DNA of 64,000 nucleotides from JBOFDK01 sp051646925. Lineage in GTDB: Bacteria > Bacillota > Clostridia > Lachnospirales > Cellulosilyticaceae. The stretch is from the NCBI GenBank assembly GCA_051646925.1, contig JBOFDK010000086.1, positions 1 through 64,000 of the forward strand, in the 5' to 3' direction. A program made the position numbers and the translations under genes. Below, piece by piece: positions 44,572 to 55,000 of the stretch (position 1 is its first letter; the number at the start of each line of letters is the position of its first letter). The notes under the pieces were generated by a model that searched no databases, was not told the origin of the DNA, and saw nothing but the letters and a program-made list of their open reading frames with translations.

Positions 44572-45345
44572 TTAATCACATGGTCCAAAGTTTGGCGAGC
44601 ATGTTGTTCCTGTTAATCGATATGATTTAGTGTGTTCAGATTTATCTGAATAAAGAAATGGTTCAGATTCAACATCTCGCCCACCTGATACAATTACCTT
44701 AGCATGACATATAGTCATATCCATTAATTCTAATGGTTTCAAATCACATACTGTTACATGTGCAACCGCAATGTTGTTAGTTGCACAAAATGGTCCAAAT
44801 TCTTGACCTTTTTCTGCACTAACTTCTAATGGTGTCTGAATTTCAATTTTAGCATTCATTCCTGCATTATTAATAAACCCTACACTTCGATAAGATCTAG
44901 TGTCACAATTAAAAATCCATTTGTCTGTGTCTGCAGGATCTTTTGAAATAGTAATCATAGCGACATTTCCATCTGGGTGATACGTTATTTCATATCCAGC
45001 TGTTATATCTATCTCTTCATCATCATCAGCTACTATTATTTGATCACGAGATAATTTTTTACCATCAACATCTAACTCCTCACTATCATTTTCTTCAGCT
45101 ACATTAATTGTTTTCTTATTTCCAGTTTTTTTAACAATTACTAAGCTAAAATCTGTCGCATCTTTTAATTTAAATCTATTTAAAAAAATCTTTTCTGAAA
45201 AAGTATCCTTTTTAATATTCAGCTCTAATGATGAATCATCGTCTTCTCTATCTTCACTCTTCGAATATAGCCTAATCATTATATCCTCATTAGCTTTATT
45301 CATAATGATAAAACCTCTTATAATTTGAAATTTTTTGTCTCTCAT
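44572..45345 (-). CDS. Beta-rich paralog, 257-residue type (cluster member)
   Basis: QIIRGFIIMNKANEDIMIRLYSK, spacer with KNKTINVAEENDSEELDVDG, then YHPDGNVAMITISKD, FINNAGMNAKIEIQTP, DMTICHAKVIVSGGRDVESEPFLYSDKS and YRLTGTTCSPNFGPC. Paralog of 41956-42927 with a shorter spacer. The strong AGGAGGATGAA site lies upstream. It follows the 254-residue helical gene by about 81 bp. Confidence 0.75.
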   Translation of the reverse strand: MRDKKFQIIRGFIIMNKANEDIMIRLYSKSEDREDDDSSLELNIKKDTFSEKIFLNRFKLKDATDFSLVIVKKTGNKKTINVAEENDSEELDVDGKKLSRDQIIVADDDEEIDITAGYEITYHPDGNVAMITISKDPADTDKWIFNCDTRSYRSVGFINNAGMNAKIEIQTPLEVSAEKGQEFGPFCATNNIAVAHVTVCDLKPLELMDMTICHAKVIVSGGRDVESEPFLYSDKSEHTKSYRLTGTTCSPNFGPCD

Positions 45346-45426
45346 ATTTCATCCTCCTATATAAACATTCTATAATTTAACACTTTTTTCTTTAACAATA
45401 AACAATAATACTATATATCCAATTTT

Positions 45427-46191
45427 TTACTCATAATCATCATCCAAATCTACTTCAAAAAGATTATGCTCACCATTATTTGATTCTATAATAGCTTTAC
45501 TACTTAGAATTAATACTCCATGTTTTAGCGTATCTAGGACTCCGTATAGTAATTGTGTACTATTAACTATTTTTGGTAGTACTTCTTCTTTAAATTTTGT
45601 TAATTCCGCTAAAGCTTTCTCTAATCTTTTTCGTTTAATAGCACCCATAATAGCATCGTATACAAGTGCCAATTCTGCAGTAGCAACCATTACCGCTGAC
45701 GTAACAAGTATTCCTATCCCTGTAGAAGTCAAAAAGGTAAGCGTTACAGATAACGCAGTTACTAATATCTTTCCTACTACCCCTATGACAATTGATCCCG
45801 CTAGCAAAGATAGTACATAAAATGTTAAATCTGCTACCATTAAATCTTTTATTGGATTTGTATGCATCAATGACTTAATCTCTGTTTCTATTTCTTCAGT
45901 TGGCAACTCTGCTAGCCTAACAACATTTTCACCTACCTCAGCAAAATCGTTTACTGCATTAGTAACTTCATTTAGACATTCCTGTAAAGGTTCTTTAGAA
46001 ATATCTTTATTTATCATCAGAATTTTCTGCCCTTCAAAACCTTCACTCTCTTCGAATGCTCCATTTATTATTGTTGCCATCATATTCCATGCTTTTCTAA
46101 AATTTGACATTACTTCTATTATTTCGCTATATATCATCTGTATTTTTTCGGCTTTCCTTTTATTTCCTGGATACAATAAATTTTCAAACAT
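45427..46191 (-). CDS. Helical protein with central hydrophobic region, first gene of the cluster
   Basis: 254 residues, architecture shared with 39343-40125 and 37992-39326: LLYPGNKRKAEKI and FRKAWNMMATIIN, then INKDISKEPLQECLNEV, a long hydrophobic stretch about 118-178 (probably two helices), helix, then LKHGVLILSSKAIIESNNGEHNLFEV. No signal peptide. Strong GAGGAGGAAAA ribosome site. Probably the 5' gene of the cluster. Confidence 0.72.
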   Translation of the reverse strand: MFENLLYPGNKRKAEKIQMIYSEIIEVMSNFRKAWNMMATIINGAFEESEGFEGQKILMINKDISKEPLQECLNEVTNAVNDFAEVGENVVRLAELPTEEIETEIKSLMHTNPIKDLMVADLTFYVLSLLAGSIVIGVVGKILVTALSVTLTFLTSTGIGILVTSAVMVATAELALVYDAIMGAIKRKRLEKALAELTKFKEEVLPKIVNSTQLLYGVLDTLKHGVLILSSKAIIESNNGEHNLFEVDLDDDYE

Positions 46192-46338
46192 CTCTTTTCC
46201 TCCTCCTCATAATATATCTACACTGTATTATATGCACCATTTCCAAAATTGCTATTACTTTTTGAAAATTTATTGTTTTTTTTTATATTTTTCAATTTTG
46301 ATTCTAATTTTTCCACCCTATACTCTTAATTCAAACAA

Positions 46339-46380
46339 AAAAACACCATATCGCTCATTACGAACGATATGGTGTTTTTT
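46339..46380. terminator. Bidirectional terminator after purD
   Basis: Hairpin ACACCATATCG ... CGATATGGTGT with A/T runs on both sides, ending the purine operon just before the cluster promoter region. Confidence 0.85.
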
Positions 46381-46382
46381 TA

Positions 46383-47645
46383 TTAATTTAAATTTTTTCC
46401 AATGTCTGTACGCCATTGCATTCCTTCAAAATTTATTTTTTGAAGTTCTTCATATACTTCAGCCCGCGCTTTTATAAATGTATCGGCCATTCTTGTAATT
46501 GCTAATACACGTCCGCCGTCTGTCACTATCGTATTATCCACTAATTTTGTACCTGCATGATAAATATATGTTTCACTATCTAACATGTCTAATCCTGTAA
46601 TTAAGTCCCCTTTATGTGATGACTCAGGATAACCACTACTTGCTAATACAAGTGTCACACTTTTTTTATTACTCCACTTTATATTAACTTTATCTAGTGT
46701 ACTATCTATACATGCATTCATTATTTCTATTAAATCAGTTTCTAATCTTGGCAATACACTTTGTGTTTCAGGATCACCAAATCTAACATTGAATTCAAGT
46801 ACTTTTGCAATGCCATCTTCTATCATTAATCCGATAAATAAAATGCCTCTAAAGTCAAGATTTTCTATTTTAAAACCTTCTATTATAGGATTTAAAATAG
46901 TTGTTTCTACTGTATTCATTATATTAGATGTAATAATCGGATTAGGTGAAAAACCTCCCATTCCGCCTGTATTTAAGCCTTCATCATTATCATAAATACG
47001 TTTGTAATCTCTAGCCGTTTCCATTGGGACAATAGTCTTACCATCTACAAAACAAAGTAATGATGCTTCTGTACCTGTCAAAAACTCTTCAAGTACAATC
47101 GTTTCCCCAGCACCTTCAAACTTATCATCAAAAATTTCTTCAATACCTTCTCGTGCTTCTTCGTAAGTATTACAAATTAATACGCCCTTGCCCGCTGCTA
47201 ATCCATCTGCTTTTACTACTAGTGGTAATGAAAATTTTGCAACCGCTTCTAATGCTTCTTCTTTATCTTTTTTTGTGAATGCACTATATGCCGCTGTTGG
47301 AATGTTATGCCTCATCAAGAATTTTTTTGTATATTCTTTACTTCCTTCAAATTGTGAACATTCTTTATTTGGACCAAATACTCTAAGTCCTTTTTTATTA
47401 AATAAATCAACGATACCCATAACTAATGGCACTTCAGGACCTACAATTGTTAAATCAATTTGTTCTTGTTTTGCAAAATTAACTAATTTATCACATTCTG
47501 TTACCTGAATCTCTACATTAGTATAGTCAACTTCTGTTCCACCATTTCCTGGTGCTACAAAAATTTGAGCTTCTGGATGAAACCGTTTGATTGTATGTGC
47601 AATCGCTGCTTCTCTTCCACCATTTCCGATCACTAATACTTTCAT
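46383..47645 (-). CDS. purD: Phosphoribosylamine--glycine ligase
   Basis: ATP-grasp enzyme that makes GAR from phosphoribosylamine and glycine. N-terminal VIGNGGREAAIAHTI and GPEVPLVMGIVDLFN, then KADGLAAGKGVLIC, LEEFLTGTEASLL, GMGGFSPNP and NVRFGDPETQSVLPRL are intact. 420 residues. Last gene of the pur operon; its start overlaps the purN end by four bases. Confidence 0.97.
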   Translation of the reverse strand: MKVLVIGNGGREAAIAHTIKRFHPEAQIFVAPGNGGTEVDYTNVEIQVTECDKLVNFAKQEQIDLTIVGPEVPLVMGIVDLFNKKGLRVFGPNKECSQFEGSKEYTKKFLMRHNIPTAAYSAFTKKDKEEALEAVAKFSLPLVVKADGLAAGKGVLICNTYEEAREGIEEIFDDKFEGAGETIVLEEFLTGTEASLLCFVDGKTIVPMETARDYKRIYDNDEGLNTGGMGGFSPNPIITSNIMNTVETTILNPIIEGFKIENLDFRGILFIGLMIEDGIAKVLEFNVRFGDPETQSVLPRLETDLIEIMNACIDSTLDKVNIKWSNKKSVTLVLASSGYPESSHKGDLITGLDMLDSETYIYHAGTKLVDNTIVTDGGRVLAITRMADTFIKARAEVYEELQKINFEGMQWRTDIGKNLN

Positions 47646-48229
47646 TTTTTTTCCCTCTCTTCAATCATCTTAATCGCTTGGACTAAAATTTTGTGTTCCA
47701 CTTCTATTAGTACACGTTGTTGAAGTGTTTCTGGTGTATCTCCTTCCATTACAATTACTTTTTCTTGTAATAGAATATCTCCTGTATCGATTCCGTGGTC
47801 GACATAGTGAACGGTTGCACCACTTTCTGTTTCTTTATTTGCTATAACTGCTTCATGAACATGAATACCGTAGTAACCTTTACCGCCATATTTTGGCAGT
47901 AAAGATGGATGAATGTTAATAATTTTACCTTTATAACACTCTGTCATTGTTTTAGGTACTATTTTTAAATATCCTGCTAATACAACTAAATCTACGTCAT
48001 ACTCTTTAAGTACATCAAGCATTTTATTATCATATTCTTCTTCTTTAGGATTAATAAAAATACTAGGTATATTATTAATCCTTGCTCTTTCTAGACCATA
48101 CGCATCTTCTTTATTACTAATAACACATACTATCTCACTTTGTAACGTATGATTTTTGACTGCATCAATTATTTTTTGCAAATTACTCCCTGACCCTGAT
48201 ACGAGTACAGCAAGTTTTAATTTTGACAT
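47642..48229 (-). CDS. purN: Phosphoribosylglycinamide formyltransferase
   Basis: Transfers formyl from 10-formyl-THF to GAR. VLVSGSGSNLQKIID, NIHPSLLPKYGGKGYYG and TVHYVDHGIDTGDI match the GART family, including the catalytic Asn/His/Asp. 195 residues. It overlaps the purM end by 13 bases. Confidence 0.97.
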   Translation of the reverse strand: MSKLKLAVLVSGSGSNLQKIIDAVKNHTLQSEIVCVISNKEDAYGLERARINNIPSIFINPKEEEYDNKMLDVLKEYDVDLVVLAGYLKIVPKTMTECYKGKIINIHPSLLPKYGGKGYYGIHVHEAVIANKETESGATVHYVDHGIDTGDILLQEKVIVMEGDTPETLQQRVLIEVEHKILVQAIKMIEEREKK

Positions 48230-49254
48230 AAAATAACCCCTTCTTCGCCATTTACAATTTCTCCAATAATCGTTGCAACTTCACCTATTTCTACTAATGC
48301 ATCTACAAGTTTATCTGCATCTTCTTTTGCAACAACTATCATCATTCCTACACCCATATTGAATGTGTTGTATAATTCATCAACTTCAAGTCCTGATAAT
48401 TTTTCAAGCATTGCATATACTTTTGGTTTTTCCATAGCATTAATGTTTAGTTTTGCTGTAATCCCTTTTGGTAACATACGTGGTACATTTTCTATGAAAC
48501 CACCACCTGTAATATGAGCCATACCTTTTAATTTACATGTTTCTTTCGCTTTCATAAACGATTTCACATATAATTTAGTTGGTTTCATAAGTGCTTCACC
48601 TATAGTTTCTCCTAGTTCTTCATCGTATGAATTTAAGTCTAGTTTATAAGTTTCTATAATTTTTCTAACAAGTGAATATCCGTTACTGTGTACTCCTGAT
48701 GATTGAAGTCCTACAATTATGTCGCCTTCAGAAATAGATTTTCCATCAATCATATCTTCACGGTCTACAATACCTACTGCAAAACCTGCAACATCGTATT
48801 CGCCGTTTTGATAAAATCCTGGCATTTCAGCTGTTTCTCCGCCTACTAATGCACACATACTTTCTCTGCATCCTGCCGCAATACCACCAACTATATCTGA
48901 AACTTGTTCTGGAGATATACAACCTGTTGCAATATAATCTAGGAAAAACAAAGGAATTGCACCACCACAAAGAATATCATTTACACACATAGCAACACAA
49001 TCAATACCAATTGTATCGTGTTTGTTCATATCAAACGCAAGTTTTAGTTTAGTTCCTACGCCATCTGTTCCTGAAACTAATACTGGTTCTTTCATTCCCA
49101 TATATTTACCTATTGAGTACGTTCCACCAAAACTTCCAATGTCTGTTAATACTCCATCTGTAAATGTAGATTGAACATGTTTTTTCATCTGTGCAACTGC
49201 CTCATAACCACGATGAACGTCTACCCCTGCGTCTTTATATGTAATTTTTGCCAT
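48217..49254 (-). CDS. purM: Phosphoribosylformylglycinamidine cyclo-ligase
   Basis: Makes AIR from FGAM with ATP. GVDVHRGYEAVAQMKKH, SGTDGVGTKLKLAFDMN, DCVAMCVNDILCGGA, GGETAEMPGFY and HITGGGFIENVPRMLP are characteristic. 345 residues. It lies 16 bp after purF. Confidence 0.97.
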   Translation of the reverse strand: MAKITYKDAGVDVHRGYEAVAQMKKHVQSTFTDGVLTDIGSFGGTYSIGKYMGMKEPVLVSGTDGVGTKLKLAFDMNKHDTIGIDCVAMCVNDILCGGAIPLFFLDYIATGCISPEQVSDIVGGIAAGCRESMCALVGGETAEMPGFYQNGEYDVAGFAVGIVDREDMIDGKSISEGDIIVGLQSSGVHSNGYSLVRKIIETYKLDLNSYDEELGETIGEALMKPTKLYVKSFMKAKETCKLKGMAHITGGGFIENVPRMLPKGITAKLNINAMEKPKVYAMLEKLSGLEVDELYNTFNMGVGMMIVVAKEDADKLVDALVEIGEVATIIGEIVNGEEGVILCQN

Positions 49255-49269
49255 TATTCTTTCCTCCTG

Positions 49270-50682
49270 TTAGCACTTTTCACCACTTGGTCTTGCATTT
49301 AATGGTACTTCCATTGGATAATTTCCGTTAAAACACGCTTTACAAAATTCACTACTTCCTTCACAAGCTTCTTTTAATCCACCTAATGATAAGTATGTTA
49401 GTGTATCTGCACCAATATATTCTTTAATTTCATCTACTTCCATATTAGCACCAATTAGATATTCTCTATAAGGTGTATCAATACCAAAGTAACATGAGTA
49501 TTTAACAGGTGGTGATGTGATACATACATGTACTTCTTTTGCTCCTGCAAGACGTATTTGTTCAACTATACGTTTACATGTAGTTCCTCTTACTATCGAG
49601 TCATCAATCATAATAACACGTTTGTCTTTAATATTATGTTTCAAAGGATTAAGCTTTATTCTAACAGCATTTTCTCTCATTTCTTGAGTTGGCTGAATAA
49701 ACGTTCTTCCAATATATCTGTTTTTTGTAAGTCCTTCTCTATATGGCACTCCTGATGCATTTGAGTATCCTATTGCTGATGGTACTCCTGAATCTGGTAC
49801 TGCGATTACAACATCTGCTTCTACTCCGCATTCTTTTGCTAAAATACGGCCAGCTCTTTCTCTAAACTCATAAACGCTAGTTCCATCTAATGTACTATCT
49901 GCTCTTGCAAGATAAATTAGTTCAAATACACATAATCTTTTTTGACACCAATTTGTAGGTTCTATACTTCTTATACCGTCTTTATCTATAATAACCATTT
50001 CTCCAGGTTTTATATCTCGTACAAAAGTTGCATCAATAACATCTAATGCGCAACTTTCTGACGCTAGTACATATCCACCCTCTTTGCACTCTCCAAGACA
50101 TAATGGTCTAAGTCCATGTGGGTCTCTAATTCCTATTAGTTGTTCACCTGTTGTAATAACAATTGCATAAGCACCTTTTAATAGGTTCATAGTATTGCGA
50201 ATTGCAATTTCAAGACCTCTGTTATAGTGACGTGCAATTAGATTAAGTATAGATTCTGAATCTGTAGTTGACTGAAAAATAACTCCTTCATCTTCTAACA
50301 TTTCTCGTATACTATCACTATTTGTTAAGTTTCCGTTATGTGCAAGCCCTATAGAACCATGTTTGTATTTTGCTACAAGTGGTTGGCAGTTACTAATATC
50401 TTTGTCTCCTGATGTTGAATATCTCACATGTCCAATTGCAATATTTCCTTGGAGTTGTGTAATATTATTTTCATTAAAAACATCTGCTACAAGTCCCATA
50501 CCTTTGATGCTATCTAACTTACCACCATTATTAATTGTAATACCTGCACTTTCTTGCCCTCTGTGTTGGAGGGCATAAAGTCCATAGTAAGTAAGTCTTG
50601 CAGCATCTTGTTTTTCTTCATTTAAATAAACACCCATAACACCACATTCTTCGTGTAATGTATCGCTTTCAAAAATATTCAT
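49270..50682 (-). CDS. purF: Amidophosphoribosyltransferase
   Basis: First committed step, PRPP to phosphoribosylamine. Twelve-residue propeptide (MNIFESDTLHEE), then the catalytic C13 (CGVMGVY). PRPP site VIMIDDSIVRGTTC. The [4Fe-4S]-type spacing of later cysteines (SCYFGIDTP and CKACFNG) is present. 470 residues. It follows purC by 13 bp. Confidence 0.97.
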   Translation of the reverse strand: MNIFESDTLHEECGVMGVYLNEEKQDAARLTYYGLYALQHRGQESAGITINNGGKLDSIKGMGLVADVFNENNITQLQGNIAIGHVRYSTSGDKDISNCQPLVAKYKHGSIGLAHNGNLTNSDSIREMLEDEGVIFQSTTDSESILNLIARHYNRGLEIAIRNTMNLLKGAYAIVITTGEQLIGIRDPHGLRPLCLGECKEGGYVLASESCALDVIDATFVRDIKPGEMVIIDKDGIRSIEPTNWCQKRLCVFELIYLARADSTLDGTSVYEFRERAGRILAKECGVEADVVIAVPDSGVPSAIGYSNASGVPYREGLTKNRYIGRTFIQPTQEMRENAVRIKLNPLKHNIKDKRVIMIDDSIVRGTTCKRIVEQIRLAGAKEVHVCITSPPVKYSCYFGIDTPYREYLIGANMEVDEIKEYIGADTLTYLSLGGLKEACEGSSEFCKACFNGNYPMEVPLNARPSGEKC

Positions 50683-50694
50683 GGTTTTCTCCCC

Positions 50695-51399
50695 TTATTT
50701 TGTTACGCGCTTAAGCATTTCTTCATAAACTTCTTCTACGCCACCAAGGTCACGTCTAAAACGGTCTTTATCTAATTTTTTATTTGTTTCTTTATCCCAA
50801 AAACGACAAGTGTCTGGTGAAATTTCATCTGCAAGAATAATTCTGCCATCTACACGGCCTAATTCAATTTTAAAATCAATTAAGTTTACTCCAACTTTTT
50901 CAAAATGTGCTTTTAAAAGTTCATTAATTTTAAATGTCATCTCAGACATTTTGTTTAATTCTTCTTGCGTTGCAATTCCTAGTGCTAAAATGTGATGCTC
51001 ATTAATCATTGGATCTCCAAGTGCATCATCTTTTAAACAATACTCTAATGTAGCATTTTTAAGTACTGTACCTTCTTCAACTCCAAAACGTTTTGAAAAT
51101 GAACCAGCTGCTACGTTACGAATAATTACTTCTAATGGTACAATTTCTACAGCTTTTACAACTGTTTCACGGTCATTTAATTCTTCTACATAATGTGTTT
51201 CGATACCATTTTCTTCAAGCATTTTACACATAATGTTTGACATACGGTTATTTACAACACCTTTTCCTAAAATCGTACCTTTTTTCTCACCGTTGAATGC
51301 TGTTGCATCATCTTTATAAGAAACGATATAGTATTTTTTATCCTCTGTTTCATACACTCTTTTTGCTTTGCCTTCGTATAATAAATTTTGCTTTTCCAT
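50695..51399 (-). CDS. purC: SAICAR synthase
   Basis: Joins aspartate to CAIR with ATP. LLYEGKAKRVYE, SYKDDATAFNGEKKGTI, EVIIRNVAAGSFSKRFG and DEISPDTCRFWD are typical. 234 residues. Gap of about 120 bp after purE, with a ribosome site before its ATG. Confidence 0.96.
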   Translation of the reverse strand: MEKQNLLYEGKAKRVYETEDKKYYIVSYKDDATAFNGEKKGTILGKGVVNNRMSNIMCKMLEENGIETHYVEELNDRETVVKAVEIVPLEVIIRNVAAGSFSKRFGVEEGTVLKNATLEYCLKDDALGDPMINEHHILALGIATQEELNKMSEMTFKINELLKAHFEKVGVNLIDFKIELGRVDGRIILADEISPDTCRFWDKETNKKLDKDRFRRDLGGVEEVYEEMLKRVTK

Positions 51400-51520
51400 T
51401 TTTTTAACATCCTCTCATATTGTTTATGTTATTTTTTTTACTACATAAATGCTTTAGACTGTATTAAAAATCAATTTTAAATCTTGTGTTAAAAATTACC
51501 TATATGTCAGACTTTATTTT

Positions 51521-52024
51521 CTACACATATTGTATTGCACTATATTTTTTGCATATCGCTTCATCTTTTTTACGAACGTTTTCTGCCATAGTTACTTTGT
51601 ACTGTTTAAGTTTTTCTTTAATATTCGCATCACTAATTGCAAGCATTTGTAATGCTAAAAGTCCTGCATTTACAGCTCCGTCAATAGCAACTGTTGCAAC
51701 TGGAATACCTGGTGGCATTTGAACCATTGATAATAATGAATCAAGTCCATCCATAGTACTTGATTTGATAGGTAATGCTACAACTGGTAATGTTGTAAAT
51801 GCTGCTAATACTCCGCCTAAATGTGCTGCTTTTCCAGCCGCTGCAACGATAACACCTATACCATTTGCTTCTGCTTCTTTTGCAAAAGCTTCTGCTTCAT
51901 GTGGTGTACGATGTGCTGAAATAATACGCACTTCTACAGGTACACCAAATTGTTGTACAATTTCTACACCTTTTTCTACTACTGGTAAATCTGAGTCACT
52001 TCCCATAACAAATGCAATTTTCAT
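51521..52024 (-). CDS. purE: N5-carboxyaminoimidazole ribonucleotide mutase
   Basis: Converts N5-CAIR to CAIR (class I). MGSDSDLPVVEKG, SAHRTPHEAEAFAK, AAGKAAHLGGVLAAFT and LLSMVQMPPGIPVATVAID are conserved. 167 residues. Class I PurE needs PurK for N5-CAIR; no purK is seen in this operon. Confidence 0.95.
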   Translation of the reverse strand: MKIAFVMGSDSDLPVVEKGVEIVQQFGVPVEVRIISAHRTPHEAEAFAKEAEANGIGVIVAAAGKAAHLGGVLAAFTTLPVVALPIKSSTMDGLDSLLSMVQMPPGIPVATVAIDGAVNAGLLALQMLAISDANIKEKLKQYKVTMAENVRKKDEAICKKYSAIQYV

Positions 52025-52066
52025 CGTATTCCTCCATTATTTAAAATATTTTACTACTTTTTCATT

Positions 52067-55000
52067 TTATTTAAAGTACTCTACGCCTGCTTTGAATAGT
52101 TGTTGATTTTTTTGACCTGGAATATTTTTGTGAATATTTTCACCTATACGTTCACTATGGCCCATTTTTCCAATTATACGGCCATCTAGTGACACAATAC
52201 CTTCAATGTTATACATACTTCCATTTACATTTACTGATCCATCTTGTGTTGGAACACCAAAAGCATCTACGTATTGTGTAATGATTTGACCTTTTTTAAC
52301 TAGCTCATCTAGTACTTCTTTCGGTGCTACAAAACGTCCTTCTCCATGTGAAAGTGCTATTTCGTGACAATCTCCAACGTTTACGTTAGCAAGCCATGGT
52401 GATTGAGTGCTTGTAATTTTTGTTTTTGCCATAATAGATATGTGCTTACCTATCGTATTATATGTTAATGTTGGACAATTTGAATTCATCTCACGTATTT
52501 CGCCATATGGTAGCAATCCAAGTTTCACTAGTACTTGGAAACCGTTACAAATACCAATTGCTAAACCATCATTTGCATATAACTGCTTATGAACTGCTTC
52601 TTTTAATTTTTCATTTCTAAATGTCGCTGCAATAAATTTTCCACTTCCATCTGGCTCATCTCCTGCTGAGAATCCTCCTGGGAATGCTAAAATTTGTGCT
52701 TTTTCTATAGCTTTTGCCATGTAGTCAATTGATTGTTCTATATCACTTGCTGTACGGTTTAAGAAAAGAATTTGCTCAACTTCCGCTCCTGCCTCTTCAA
52801 ATACTCGTGTCATGTCATATTCACAATTTGTACCTGGGAATACTGGTACTATAACTTTTGGTTTTGCTATTTTGTTTTTTGCGATATAAATTTTACGCTC
52901 ACCATTAAATGTAGCATCACATGTTGCCTCTTTTGCATCTACTTTTAACGTAAATACTTTTTCTAATGGTTTTTCTATTTTTTCAATTACTGTTTGAATG
53001 TCATATGTTATATCATCAAAAGCAATCGTTTTTTCTGATGTTGTTTGACCAATTACGCTAAATATACTTAAATCAAGTGTCTCACAAACTTCGCTTGAAA
53101 CTTCTAATATTACGTCTCCGTAATTTGCTATAAATGGCATTATATTATTTTCTTTTAGACTAAGTGTTGCACCTATTTCATTTCCAATTGCCATTTGCAT
53201 TATGCTATAGCACACTCCGCCTTTTCCTACTGTATAACTACTTCTAATATTCCCTTTATTTACAAGTTCATAAATTGCTTCATACGCTTTTTTTGCATAT
53301 TCAAAATCTGGTATTAGCATTTCATCTTTTGGAATATTTACATATACTATTTTACTATCTGTTTCTTTTAAACTTCCACTTACAACGTCTTTTGCATCTC
53401 CTAAAGCGCAAGTAAATGAAATAAGTGTTGGAGGAACGTTAATATTTTCAAAAGTTCCTGACATACTGTCTTTTCCGCCTATAGCACAAACACCAAGTGC
53501 TTTTTGAACAACTAGTGTTCCTAGAAGCGCTGCTACTGGTTTACCCCATTTAGAAGCATCTTCCCCTAGTCTCTCAAAATATTCTTGGAATGAAAGATAT
53601 GCTTTTTTGTAATCTGCACCTAATGCAACAAGTTTTGCAATACTTTCTAATACCGCATATAAACTACCATGAAATGGTGACATTTCTGAAAGATATGGAT
53701 CAAATCCGTGTGTCATAAATGTTGCACTTGACGTTTGACCATTTAATACTGGCACTTTTGCAACCATACCAATTTCTTTTGTTAATTGATTTTTTCCACC
53801 ATATGGCATTAAAACGCTACCCGCTCCAATAGACCCATCAAACTGAATACCTAATCCTTTTTGACTAGCTAGGTTAAGGTCTGTAAATAATGATTCTACA
53901 TTCTCTTTTGTAAGTGGACGTTCATCTAACTCTATCTTTGGCGCTGTAATTTTTGCAATTTTTCGTTGTGTAACTCCGGCACTATCCAAAAATTCACGAT
54001 TTATATGAACTATTTCTTTACCTTGCCAAGTCATTATTAATTCTTTAGCTTCAGTTACTTTTGCAACTATTACTGCGTTTAAATTTTCTTTTGCACAAAG
54101 TTCAATTACTTTTTCCGCATCTTTTGCTTCAACTGCAATTGCCATTCTTTCTTGTGATTCAGAAATAGCTAATTCTGTCCCATCAAGCCCTTTGTATTTA
54201 ACTGGTACTTGATCAAGGTCAATAATAAGCCCTTCTGCAATTTCACCAATAGATACACATACACCACCTGCACCAAAATCGTTACAACGTTTAATACAAT
54301 GTGTAAATTCGCTATTACGGTAAAGACGTTGTAGTTTTCTTTCTTCTACTGGATTTCCTTTTTGAACTTCACTACCACATAGTAATAATGAATCTTCTGT
54401 ATGTTCTTTTGAAGAACCTGTAGCTCCGCCGCAACCATCTCGCCCTGTTGCCCCGCCTATTAATATGATAACATCTCCATCTGTTGGCTCTTCTCTTCTT
54501 GCATTTGCACTTGGTAATGCTCCTACAACTGCACCAACTTCAAGACGTTTTGCAACATATCCTGGATGATAGTATTCTTTAACTTCTCCTGTTGCTAAAC
54601 CTATCTGATTACCATATGAACTATATCCACTTGCCGCTGTTTGACTAATTTTTCTTTGTGGTAATTTTCCAGCAATTGTTTTTTGTAACGCTTCTGTAAC
54701 GTCTCCTGCTCCTGTAACACGCATCGCTTGATATACATATGCACGCCCTGATAATGGATCACGAATCGCACCACCTAAACATGTTGCTGCACCACCAAAT
54801 GGTTCAATCTCTGTTGGGTGATTGTGTGTTTCATTTTTGAAAAGTATCAGATATTTTTCTTCTTTATCATTAACTAAAATTGTATCTTCAATAGTACATG
54901 CATTAATTTCTGCTGTTTCTACTAAATGCGTTAATTTACCTTCCGCTTTTAGATGTTTTACTATTATCGTTGCCATATCCATTAAACATACTGATTTATT

